Below are positions 38,298 through 47,118 of a DNA stretch of 64,000 bases, piece after piece (position 1 is the first letter of the stretch; the number at the start of each line of letters is the position of its first letter). The position numbers and the translations under genes were made by a program. The stretch spans positions 4,340,001-4,404,000 of the forward strand of contig NC_014934.1 of the NCBI RefSeq assembly GCF_000186265.1, written 5' to 3'. This stretch comes from Cellulophaga algicola DSM 14237 (GTDB taxonomy: Bacteria; Bacteroidota; Bacteroidia; Flavobacteriales; Flavobacteriaceae). The notes beneath the pieces are model-generated. The model saw only the letters and a list, made by a program, of their open reading frames with translations, did not search any database and was not told where the DNA came from.

Positions 38298-40172
38298 TTA
38301 TAAAGAGTTTAAAAAACTCCCTAAATCCATATCTTTATTTAAATTTAGCTTCTTTTTCAATCGGTATTTAGACTTCAGTATACTATCTGGAAGCACATTA
38401 AATATTGCTGCTATTTCTTTTGTAGACAAATTCATTCTTAAAAAAGCCGCTAGTCTTATTTCCTTTTCCGTAATATCAGCATAAATAGCCCTTAGTTTGT
38501 TATCAAAATCATTATGCACATCTGCAAAGTAAGCTTTAAATAACTCCCAATCCTTATCATCAGAATTCTGCTTTTTTAACAACAAAAGAATTCTTCTAAA
38601 CTGCAATTTAAATTTTTCGGGATTATCTTTCAATTCCTTTAAATCTTCCATTAAATCTTGGGTGAATGTGTTTTTGTGTGCTAAATGTACCGTTAAGCTT
38701 GCCAATTCTTTTTGTTTATATTTAATCTCTTTTTTATAAAGTTCATCTAATTTCCTTTGATTAGACTTGTTCTTTTTTAGGCGTTGTCTGAAAATAAAAA
38801 ATAGGAGTATAGACAATGACAAGCCAGAAAGCATACCTCCAGCATAAAGACTCTTGGTTAAGGTATCTACTTTAGATTTATGCTGTAAATTTTCAATTTC
38901 TTCCTTATTTAAAGCAAGTAATGTTTGTTTGTTTTCAGTCTCATAGATTGTTTTTAATTCTTCTATTTGCTGCATTTTTGTATGATTAAAAATACTGTCT
39001 TTAAATATTTGGTGTGCTTTTAAATCGCGTAATGCCATTTGCGGACTATTTAAAATATCGTAAGCGGCAGACCTCAATTTATATCCTTCCATTAAATAAT
39101 CTAAACGCATGGAGGGTGTAGATCTGTCAATGGCCTCATCCAAAAAACTTAGAGCTTTTTCAGGATTATTTAAATCCATATATAACCGCCCTAATTCTAA
39201 AAGCACGGCAATATGATTATAAGCAAGTCCTTCTTTTTTATGAAAATGTAAACTCTCTTCTAAATAAGCTTCAGAAGCCTCCAAATTCTTCATTTCTCTG
39301 TAGGTTGAACCAATATTGGTATACACCATAGCTTCATTTGATATGAGCCCGAAATTCTTAGCTATTTCTAGGCTCTTAAAAAAATACTTTAAAGCCTTAT
39401 CATAGTCCTGCAATGCCGCCAACGAGGTGCCGATTTGAAGGTACATATTAGATTGCCAGATATTATCACCTACCGCTATATATACTTCTAAAGCTTGATA
39501 GTAATACGGTATAGATGCTTCATAATTTTCTGTGTTGTATTGTATCTCTCCCAATCTTGCTACAATATCTGCCTTCGTAAGCGGATCTGTATGTAAGGAG
39601 TCTATGTTATTCAATGCTTGCATATACAATTGCTGAGATAATTTAAACTGCCCATTACTCAGATACACACTAGCTATATTACCCAAACAAACAGAAACCA
39701 ACTCTTTTTCATCATTGTTTTCAAAAATAACTTTTGCCTCATTAAACATTTCTAAAGCTTCCTTTTTTTTAGCGTCTAAGCGTTTAATATCTGCCAATTC
39801 CAATAAGCTTTTTGCGTAAAAAACCTCTTCCTTCAGTTCTTTAGAAAGTTTCATGGCTGTTTTATGATACGATACAGCAGCACCCAATTGGTTTAATGCC
39901 CGATAACTAATAGCAGATTGATATACCGCATTAAGCTGCTTTTTTTTATCCTCCAGGGTACGCGCAATTTCATAGGCTTGCAAAGAATACCTCAAGGAGG
40001 TTTCAGGGTTATTGTAGCGTAAAACTACATACAACATTTCAAGTGTTTCTACTTTACCTGTAAGACTTTTTTTATCTTTCAAGGCTTTTTCTAAACTATC
40101 TACTTTTCGCTCTAATTGCCCATAAGAAAAAGCAAAGCAGAAAGTGACGAATACCATTATAAAAACTTTCAT
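38298..40172 (-). CDS. TPR-transmembrane-HTH regulator
   Basis: 624 residues. Signal peptide (about 1-18), at least seven tetratricopeptide repeats (about 50-390), a coiled coil, one membrane helix (about 447-465, LYAGGMLSGLSLSILLFFIF), another coiled coil and a C-terminal LuxR-like helix-turn-helix (LRMNLSTKEIAAIFNVLPDSILKSKYRLKKKL). In Bacteroidota this layout places the sensor repeats in the periplasm and the DNA-binding domain in the cytoplasm. It is divergent from the cytolysin-like gene, with two hairpins in the shared 361-bp region, so that gene is its most likely target. Confidence 0.9.
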   Translation of the reverse strand: MKVFIMVFVTFCFAFSYGQLERKVDSLEKALKDKKSLTGKVETLEMLYVVLRYNNPETSLRYSLQAYEIARTLEDKKKQLNAVYQSAISYRALNQLGAAVSYHKTAMKLSKELKEEVFYAKSLLELADIKRLDAKKKEALEMFNEAKVIFENNDEKELVSVCLGNIASVYLSNGQFKLSQQLYMQALNNIDSLHTDPLTKADIVARLGEIQYNTENYEASIPYYYQALEVYIAVGDNIWQSNMYLQIGTSLAALQDYDKALKYFFKSLEIAKNFGLISNEAMVYTNIGSTYREMKNLEASEAYLEESLHFHKKEGLAYNHIAVLLELGRLYMDLNNPEKALSFLDEAIDRSTPSMRLDYLMEGYKLRSAAYDILNSPQMALRDLKAHQIFKDSIFNHTKMQQIEELKTIYETENKQTLLALNKEEIENLQHKSKVDTLTKSLYAGGMLSGLSLSILLFFIFRQRLKKNKSNQRKLDELYKKEIKYKQKELASLTVHLAHKNTFTQDLMEDLKELKDNPEKFKLQFRRILLLLKKQNSDDKDWELFKAYFADVHNDFDNKLRAIYADITEKEIRLAAFLRMNLSTKEIAAIFNVLPDSILKSKYRLKKKLNLNKDMDLGSFLNSL

Positions 40173-40533
40173 AATTAGAATTAAACTATTTATAGTTGGA
40201 TTAATTTAAATAATTGGGGGGAAATATTTTTTATTCTGGAGTTCTAAGGTAGCGGTTTTATGCTTTATAGTAGCATAAGACTCCAGAAGGCTTCAGTAAC
40301 AAATGTCCATCCTTTATCTACAAAATCGCCTAAAAGTTAGTTGGGTAAAATTCGTATAACACCTTATGTTAATAGGTGTTATGAGCGTATTGTACAATAT
40401 CTAAATAACTATTATTTTGAGACATATCGTATAGAAGTATCTTTTCGTTGTCCATACTTTGTCTATAGCATTTATTAGGCATATGCCCTAATTGCGTCTA
40501 GTTTTGACTACACAAATCTTTAAATAAAATAAA
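40173..40533. promoter_or_regulatory. Regulatory region between TPR-HTH regulator and cytolysin-like gene, two stem-loops
   Basis: First structure: TTCTGGAGT (40234-40242) pairs with ACTCCAGAA (40280-40288) around an inner stem TTATGCT (40258-40264) / AGCATAA (40272-40278). Second: ATAACACCT (40356-40364) / AGGTGTTAT (40374-40382). Neither is followed by a T-run, so operators or regulatory RNA structure are more likely than terminators. Confidence 0.55.
40499..40506 (+). promoter_or_regulatory. Putative -7 box of the cytolysin-like gene (TAGTTTTG)
   Basis: TAnnTTTG match 27 bp before the ATG at 40534. A weak TTTA lies further upstream; no good -33 element. Confidence 0.45.
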
Positions 40534-42510
40534 ATGATTGTATTAAAACAAGTTAAATTAAGGCACTATCTATTGCTTATTATAGCAGCCTTGCTAAGTA
40601 TCGTTTCCTGTAATAAAGAAGAGGATCCAAAAGTAATTGATGAACTAGAAACTTTAGACAGTTTTAAAAGTGTCATCGCCATAGGCAATGAACCTGTCTC
40701 CCCGACAGAAGAAGAAACAGAAGTTGAATATATTGAAAATCAGGAACGAATTATCAACGCAGAGAGCGGGGAAGAAGAAATTTGGAAGTGCATCACTACT
40801 ACTTATGATCTTAAAACAGGAACAGGTAACGGCAGTGGTGGGTTTCCTTTGTTTAATCCTAGTGCTTCTGTAATTTACCCCGGCAGCTTATTACAAGGAA
40901 AATCTTTAAAAAATGCGACACCAGATGTTATCCCTGTAAAACGCGCTGGAGGAACCGTATCTTACAATTTAAATAATGGCAATATCAATAGTGCTATTAA
41001 TGTAGCTATTGTCTCTAAAAGTAGTATTCAAAATGCTATGAACGAAATTATAGCAGCATCTCCTAACGCAATACCAGCCAATTTTTCTTTTGAATACACC
41101 CAAGTACAAAGCAGAGAAGCGCTAGCGGTAAGTCTAGGCTTAGACATTAAAACTGCCTTTACAAAAATTGGTGGAAATTTAGATTTTAAAAATGAAGATA
41201 AAAAGAGTCGAGTTTTAGTGAAGCTGAAACAAAGTTTCTATACCATGTCTATTGACTTACCTACAAGTTTAGATGCGTTGTTTGACCCTTCGGTAACTCC
41301 TGAAGGTTTAGCGAAATTTGTTCAAGAAGACAATCCTGCAACCTATATAAGTGATGTTACTTATGGCCGAGTATATTACATGCTAATAGAAACTAATTCT
41401 TCATACCAAGAACTAAAAATAGCTATAAATGGTAGTTTTGGCGCTGTGGTTGCTTCAGGGAAATTTAATCTAGAAGTGGATGCATTAAGAGACTTAAAAG
41501 AAGTTAAAATTAATGTAACTGCTTTTGGTGGAGAAGCTAAATCTACGATCAAAACCATAGGCGCTAATTTAAATGAATTGGTTGGTTTATTAGCAGAAAG
41601 TGCAAAAATAGAAACAGGCTTACCTATTAGCTATGTGGTACGAAGTGTAAATACATCAGAAATTGTAGGAGTACAACTTGCAACAACATATAGTACTACG
41701 TCTTGTGATCTTGTAAAAAATGTAGATGCTCCCATTCAAACAAAGCATTGGCACGGCAATAAAGATCTTGAAGAAGGTGGAGTAGGAGCTGCTTTTGAAC
41801 GCGCCTCAGGTGAGTATATTTTAATTAATACGACTGGTGATAAATTTATGAGAAGTTATAATGGCGAATTAGACGGGCCATTTCCTGTAACCACCCTATT
41901 TAAAGGAGAATATCCATTTTTTACGGGTGATAAGAGTAATGCTACTTTTGACGGTATTGGTGCCATTGTAAATGTTAGAAAAAATGCCCAAGAAATTAGT
42001 ATTAACAACCAAGCTCAATTTCTTGCTATTTCAAAAAATGGACTCCAATATAAATATGTGAATGGAGATACTTGGGAAGATTTCACCACGGTGAGCGACC
42101 TTTCTATTGAAAAACTAAGTAAGGGCACTAATCCATTTAATACCGGAGGAATAGGCGCTATACTAAATGTGTATTATGAACTGGAAAATGAAAAAGAGGA
42201 CAAATACAAAAGCTCTATGCATATTTTTAATCAACAGGGCACAGAATATTCATTGTATTGGTCGGGAAGCTCTTATGCAAATACGGGTACTAACTTTAAT
42301 ATAGCATATGATATAAAACCAGCCGAAGGCAACGCGTCTTCTGCACCCAAAGAATACAACAGCCTACCTTTTAATACGGTTGGGGCTTCCTTTAGTTTCT
42401 ATACTAGTGGTGTTAGGTATTTTGTAATTTTTGACAAATCAGGAAAAAGTTATGCCATAACAGATGCCAAGGACACGTATTCTTATTCTCAAGCATACCA
42501 TCTTAACTAA
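40534..42510 (+). CDS. Cholesterol-dependent-cytolysin-like lipoprotein with four-repeat C-terminal domain
   Basis: 658 residues. Lipobox IVSC with Cys26. Residues about 85-395 match the CDC (thiol-activated cytolysin) core: VIYPGSLLQGKSL (113-125), DVIPVKRAG, ALAVSLGLD, VKLKQSFYTMSIDLP, DVTYGRVYYMLIET (274-287), the hinge-type GG in TAFGGEAKS (329-337) and TGLPISYVVR (361-370). These are blocks of pneumolysin-like domains 1-3, the pore-forming part. Domain 4 with its undecapeptide is absent. Instead, about 403-658 hold four units with a recurring PF..GGIGAxxN...FxxxGxxY pattern, perhaps a small propeller. CDC-like proteins of this kind exist in Bacteroidota. Likely a secreted or surface pore former; target unknown. 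Confidence 0.9.
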   Translation: MIVLKQVKLRHYLLLIIAALLSIVSCNKEEDPKVIDELETLDSFKSVIAIGNEPVSPTEEETEVEYIENQERIINAESGEEEIWKCITTTYDLKTGTGNGSGGFPLFNPSASVIYPGSLLQGKSLKNATPDVIPVKRAGGTVSYNLNNGNINSAINVAIVSKSSIQNAMNEIIAASPNAIPANFSFEYTQVQSREALAVSLGLDIKTAFTKIGGNLDFKNEDKKSRVLVKLKQSFYTMSIDLPTSLDALFDPSVTPEGLAKFVQEDNPATYISDVTYGRVYYMLIETNSSYQELKIAINGSFGAVVASGKFNLEVDALRDLKEVKINVTAFGGEAKSTIKTIGANLNELVGLLAESAKIETGLPISYVVRSVNTSEIVGVQLATTYSTTSCDLVKNVDAPIQTKHWHGNKDLEEGGVGAAFERASGEYILINTTGDKFMRSYNGELDGPFPVTTLFKGEYPFFTGDKSNATFDGIGAIVNVRKNAQEISINNQAQFLAISKNGLQYKYVNGDTWEDFTTVSDLSIEKLSKGTNPFNTGGIGAILNVYYELENEKEDKYKSSMHIFNQQGTEYSLYWSGSSYANTGTNFNIAYDIKPAEGNASSAPKEYNSLPFNTVGASFSFYTSGVRYFVIFDKSGKSYAITDAKDTYSYSQAYHLN

Positions 42511-42557
42511 ATTGTAGCTTCTAAAAAATACCCAATGGGTATATTTTGAAATGTGGG

Positions 42558-42610
42558 AACAGTCGGTTTTCAGGTGCTAAAAACACTTGATGCCGACTGT
42601 TTATTTTTTT
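42558..42610 (+). terminator. Terminator of the cytolysin-like gene
   Basis: AACAGTCGG (42558-42566) pairs with CCGACTGTT (42593-42601), with a second inner stem and a run of T after it. It directly abuts the mutS2-tail fragment on the other strand, which suggests this was once the normal neighbour of mutS2. Confidence 0.85.
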
Positions 42611-42916
42611 GCTTCAACTAATTCTAATTGGCTTATACTCACATTTGTGGTAAACATACCATAATTAACAAATGCTTTGTTTTTCTCTAATTTATCAATA
42701 CTCCCCACTATTTTCCCATCTAACATCCGAACACGATCACCAATTTTAAAAATAGGTTTAGGTTTGTTCTTTTCTACATGCGCCTTTACCTTTTTTTCTT
42801 TCTTTTTTTCTTCACGGATAACTTCTACTTCCTGAATTACTTCTTTCTCAACTTCGGCTTTTTTTATCTTTTCAACCTTTACTTGTTGCGAAGATTTCTT
42901 TTTACGTTTGCTATTT
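42605..42916 (-). pseudogene. mutS2: Displaced 3' fragment of mutS2
   Basis: 312 bp equal in length to the last part of the intact mutS2 (47129-47440), no indels. 42712-42916 is identical to it by eye; the other 108 bp have ten substitutions, mostly silent, with changes Ile to Met and Ala to Ile. The frame encodes the C-terminal KOW-like end (FKIGDRVRMLDGK...LVEAKK) and its own TAA stop, but has no start and no ATPase part. The antiporter gene runs into it and takes its TAG stop from it (42911-42913). Confidence 0.92.
42605..42916. repeat. 312-bp direct repeat, left copy
   Basis: Left copy of the mutS2-tail repeat bounding the antiporter/usp block. Partner copy at 47129-47440, same orientation. 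Confidence 0.93.
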
Positions 42917-45058
42917 ATGTGTAAAAAGCTTAGCTATAGTTTTGCTAATTTCCTCTAGTTTTTCCAAGGGCGTAATTAAACTAGGGTTGGTAACATTTAT
43001 CTTCTGCGTCGTATTTAGGGAAGATTGCATTGGATAAATTAAAATACAACTTGTCTTTTTAAAATACGTATTCAAATAAGTCGGAATTTTACTCATATTT
43101 TTATGGTAAGAAAGCTGTTCTTTTCTGCTCAAAACAATAATTATGTTGTCGTCTTTGAAAGAATTTTTAGCTATAATCAAAAAATTATCCCAATCATTAT
43201 ACGTTTGAAATGAACATTCAATAGGATATTTATTTTTAATATCTTTTATAAATTTTAAAGTTTTTTCATTTCCATAAAAAAGGAGTTTAGCACTGGTATT
43301 TCTGGCGATATTCCACACTTTCAGTAACCAAAAAGGAAAACCTATTTCTTTTTCCGCATTTTCAGGTACAATAACGATATGTCTTTTTATAGTAGCGAGA
43401 GGTTGAACAGGTTTATAAATTAAAGTGGTAGTGCTACTTTTAGTTAAAATACCTTCTGTAAGGTTTCCTAAAAATGAATCGGAAATACCTTTATGAACAT
43501 GGAGCCCTAAAATTAAATCAGTTATAGCGTGTTCTTTTGTAACGCTAGTAATTCCATTTACTAAATTGATGTCATAGCGCAATAGTTCATGTAATTTGGT
43601 GTCTGTCGCGGCTGCAGCTACCGCTGCTTTACTTAGTATTGTTTTCGCTAGTTTATCTGCAGAACCATTAGTCTTACTATTGTCAACCATACTTAGCGCA
43701 TACAAGCCGTCTTTGTTACTTTTGGATTTGATAGTGATTCCTAAATTAATGAGTTCATCAATAGTATCAATATTACTAATAGGAATTAATATTCGTTCTA
43801 GATGATCAGTTTCTTCAGGTAAAGCATCTGTATGTTCTAAAAGGGCAATATTTTGAGCACCTTTTTGAGCTACAAAGGAAGCGATAGTACATGTAAACAG
43901 AATCATAAGTATTGTTCCATTCAGAATAGTTTCGTTTAATAAACGCACCGGCTCGCCAGATGGTGTTTCCCCAAGAATTATAGAATATCCAACCAAAACC
44001 GCTGCTAATGTTGCTGCTGCTTGGGCATTACTTAATCCAAAAATTAATCTACGTTCATCTGAAGAAAAACCATAAATTTTTTGTGTACACCATGCAGCAA
44101 TAAATTTTGCAAGAGTTGCAATAAAAATCATGATTGCCGCAACTTTAATCGTTTCAAAATCTTTAAAAAACACACGGTAATCTATAAGCATTCCCACCCC
44201 AATTAAGAAAAAGGGAATAAAAATAGCATTTCCAACAAACTCCACCCTATTCATTAAAGGGGAGGTGTGGGGAATAAGTCTGTTTAAGGCTAAACCAGTT
44301 AAAAAAGCCCCTATAATAGGTTCTATTCCCGCAAGCTCTGCTAGACCAGCCCCTAAAAACACCATTACTAAAACAAAAATATATTGAGAAACATTATCAT
44401 CAATTTTTTTAAAAAACCATCTACCGATAATTGGGAACAGGAATAGCACAATGAAACCAAAAATTAGTATGGAAACTGATAATCGAATCCAAAATTGTGC
44501 ATTTACTTCTCCCGTTGTCATTCCTACAATAACTGCTAAAACCAATAAAGCTAGGGTGTCAGTGATCATTGTTCCGCCCACCGTTATGTTTACAGCTCTA
44601 TTTTTGGCAACACCAAGCTTGCTTATTAATGGGTAAGCAATTAGTGTATGAGATGCAAACATACTAGCAAGTAAAACAGCTGTTTGTGTAGAAAATTCTA
44701 GTATATAAATCCCACATAAAGTACCTAATGTCATGGGAATACTAAAAGTAAGTAAACCAAAAACTATACTTTTTTTACTATTTTTTTTAAAGTCAACTAA
44801 GTCTATTTCTAATCCTGCAAGAAACATGATATAAAGTAATCCGGCTGTTCCAGATAGTATAATTCCACTATCTCGTTCTATTAAGTTAATTCCATTAGGG
44901 CCAACTACAGCACCTGCAATTATTAGCCCAAGAAGATGTGGTATTTTAATTTTGTTTAAGATTATTGGAGCAAACAAAATAATCACCAATATTAAAAGAA
45001 ATTTTAAAACAGGATCTGTTAATGGCAGCGATGTTTCAAATATGTTTACTACTATCAT
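42911..45058 (-). CDS. CPA2-type cation:proton antiporter with cytoplasmic Usp-like region
   Basis: 715 residues. About twelve membrane helices in the first 400 residues with the KefB/NhaS-type exchanger fold (LLGLIIAGAVVGPNG; ASMFASHTLIAYPLISKLG; LAELAGIEPIIGAFLTGLALN; FGLSNAQAAATLAAVLVGY). Residues about 430-700 are cytoplasmic and resemble tandem universal-stress-like domains (ERILIPISNIDTIDELINLGI). It would exchange Na+ or K+ for H+. The last codons and the stop come from the mutS2-tail repeat, so the native C-terminus may have been altered by a few residues. Neighbour on the other side is a Usp protein. Confidence 0.93.
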   Translation of the reverse strand: MIVVNIFETSLPLTDPVLKFLLILVIILFAPIILNKIKIPHLLGLIIAGAVVGPNGINLIERDSGIILSGTAGLLYIMFLAGLEIDLVDFKKNSKKSIVFGLLTFSIPMTLGTLCGIYILEFSTQTAVLLASMFASHTLIAYPLISKLGVAKNRAVNITVGGTMITDTLALLVLAVIVGMTTGEVNAQFWIRLSVSILIFGFIVLFLFPIIGRWFFKKIDDNVSQYIFVLVMVFLGAGLAELAGIEPIIGAFLTGLALNRLIPHTSPLMNRVEFVGNAIFIPFFLIGVGMLIDYRVFFKDFETIKVAAIMIFIATLAKFIAAWCTQKIYGFSSDERRLIFGLSNAQAAATLAAVLVGYSIILGETPSGEPVRLLNETILNGTILMILFTCTIASFVAQKGAQNIALLEHTDALPEETDHLERILIPISNIDTIDELINLGITIKSKSNKDGLYALSMVDNSKTNGSADKLAKTILSKAAVAAAATDTKLHELLRYDINLVNGITSVTKEHAITDLILGLHVHKGISDSFLGNLTEGILTKSSTTTLIYKPVQPLATIKRHIVIVPENAEKEIGFPFWLLKVWNIARNTSAKLLFYGNEKTLKFIKDIKNKYPIECSFQTYNDWDNFLIIAKNSFKDDNIIIVLSRKEQLSYHKNMSKIPTYLNTYFKKTSCILIYPMQSSLNTTQKINVTNPSLITPLEKLEEISKTIAKLFTHK

Positions 45059-46055
45059 AACTTAATTTATAGAATGAAATATTAATAACTCACTCAATAT
45101 TTGAGTAATTAACGTGGGGGAGTGTTTAAAAAAACGTTCTATTTTTTATTTGAATGTATTAAAAACAAAAATCATTCAAATAACTTTTCCGCTTCTAAAT
45201 TAAGATAGTTTGGTAGTATAAATATAAATGAAACTATGAGTTGTATGCTAATTAAATAATGAAACCAATCATTTATACGGGTTGTTCAGTATTACTTATT
45301 TTTTCTTAATAGGAATGTATTTTTAGATGGTGTAATTTACTTTTTTTGCAATAATTTAATACTTAAGGCTAGTATTGTATTAATTATGCGAGCTCGTTTA
45401 ATGAATATATTTTATAAAGTATTCATCAGTCTTTACTCAAGTTAAATGCTACTTGTTTCATGTATAAAATAACTAAATTAGAAATTACTTCGCACTTATT
45501 TTTCATAAAATAAGAGTATAGGGTTCGTCTTTAAATAATTCCAAAGTACATTTTTTTTGATTTAACGCATGGCTCCATTTTTTTTAAAAGTTTCCCTAAA
45601 AAGAGAACCTACAGGCTTATAGTGACGAAAAAAGAATAAGAACTAATGAAGGTATTTAAATGTTATGTTTAGTTAAGAACGTATTAAGTACCAACCTTCA
45701 AGTAATATTCCAGCTGTCCATTTTTTTATACGTTACATTCATGCTAAATATCCTGATTTTTTAAGGGAATCCTGTTATGAATTCCATTTTATTATTTGTG
45801 TTTCCTTATTTTACCATTTAGATCTTAAATAAGGGTAATGCTCTAAATACTGTTTTTAATTTCTAAGGGAAAGTTGAACAGTCTATTTTCAAAACAAATT
45901 CTACGTAAATTAGAATCATACAATTATTTCTAATTTTTAAAATAGATATTGAATTCTTGAATAATCCGTAGTGATAGAATTGCTTAGATGACATTGGTCA
46001 TTTCATATATGTTAAATGAAGTTTAACTTTGAAGTATACTTAAAATCATTCTAAA
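45059..46055. other. About 1 kb without recognisable genes
   Basis: AT-rich, many stops in all frames. It must contain the divergent promoters of the antiporter and usp genes. I see no conserved domain, repeat or RNA structure in the rest. It may be decayed DNA of the inserted block. Confidence 0.55.
46024..46031 (+). promoter_or_regulatory. Putative -7 box of the usp gene (TAACTTTG)
   Basis: TAnnTTTG match 24 bp before the ATG at 46056. No clear -33 element. Confidence 0.45.
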
Positions 46056-46904
46056 ATGAAAAGAATATTAATTCCAACAGATTTTTCAAAAAATGCGCAT
46101 AATGCTATAAATTATGCCCTTGAACTCTACAAAAGAGAATCTTGTGAATTCTTTATTTTGCATTCTTACTATCTTACTGGATACTCAAAAAACAACCTTT
46201 TAAGTCCTGAACCTACCGATAAAAAACTTAATGAGGTAAAAGAGTTAGCTGAAATAAATATGGTAAAGCTAAAGGATCAACAGCGTTTTAAAACGGGGAA
46301 TAACAATCATACATTTCATTTTTTAAATGAATTTGGTTCTTTTAATGATGTACTTAAAAAAGTTGTTGAAAAGGAAGACATTGAGTTAATACTTATTGGA
46401 TCGGAAGGAGGACAGGACGATAAAAAAATAATTCAGGGTAGTAATGCCGTAAATACGATGGAGAAGGTTAGAAACTGTCCGGTATTTGAAATTCCAGATA
46501 CTGTTACTTTTAAAAACCCTAACGAGATTGTATTTCCTACCAGTTTTAAAACGCATTATAAAGAAAAAGAATTGGCTACCTTAATTGAAATTTCTCAATT
46601 AACGAATGCACCCATTAGAATTTTATACATTCAAAAAGATAAAGAATTTAGTAAGCAGCAAGCAGAAAATAAAGAATTACTTAATCAAATTTTAGGAGCT
46701 ACTAGTTTTACGCATCATGTACTATATAGTTCAAATTTACAAGAAGGTGTACGTTGTTTTTTTCAAAGCCGAGAGAGTGAGATGATTGCTTTTATAAATA
46801 AGAAACATAATTTCTTTGGTAGTATTTTCTCAAATCCAATGGTAAAAGATTTAGGCAATAACCCAAGTATTCCTGTTTTAGCGTTACATGATTTAAGAAA
46901 CTAG
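46056..46904 (+). CDS. Universal stress protein, tandem Usp domains
   Basis: 282 residues with two Usp folds. The first half starts RILIPTDFSKNAHNAINYALEL and reaches a LILIGSEGG-type nucleotide-loop region near residue 115. The second half (about 150-280) is more divergent (EIVFPTSFKTHYKEKELATLIEISQ...). Usp proteins bind ATP and act in stress survival; the frequent pairing with cation/proton antiporters in Bacteroidota fits the neighbour at 42911-45058. It lies inside the block bounded by mutS2-tail repeats. Confidence 0.92.
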   Translation: MKRILIPTDFSKNAHNAINYALELYKRESCEFFILHSYYLTGYSKNNLLSPEPTDKKLNEVKELAEINMVKLKDQQRFKTGNNNHTFHFLNEFGSFNDVLKKVVEKEDIELILIGSEGGQDDKKIIQGSNAVNTMEKVRNCPVFEIPDTVTFKNPNEIVFPTSFKTHYKEKELATLIEISQLTNAPIRILYIQKDKEFSKQQAENKELLNQILGATSFTHHVLYSSNLQEGVRCFFQSRESEMIAFINKKHNFFGSIFSNPMVKDLGNNPSIPVLALHDLRN

Positions 46905-46986
46905 AAAATTAAAACAGTATACTCTTTAAAACATATGGTAAGAACAGTTTATTTTTAAGGTAAATACTAGTCACCTATGCTGCTGT

Positions 46987-47036
46987 AAATACGATCTACA
47001 GAATGGTACGTCTAACCATTCTGTAGATCGTATTTT
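46987..47036. terminator. Long perfect inverted repeat between usp and mutS2
   Basis: A 21-bp perfect stem (46987-47007 with 47015-47035, starting AAATACGATCTACAGAATGG) with a 7-nt loop and a short T-run on the plus strand. Probably a bidirectional terminator for the convergent usp and mutS2 genes, though unusually long and GC-balanced. Confidence 0.75.
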
Positions 47037-47118
47037 ATGTAAATTTTTAGAAGGGACTTTTTAGTTACATCCAGACCTATTCATTAGGTCAATGTCGTTA
47101 CCATTACTGCTTAGAAGT

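Noticed and set aside
45560..45640. Short readable stretch in the 1-kb gap that might be a gene remnant
   Set aside because: Fewer than 20 codons without a recognisable family; indistinguishable from chance.
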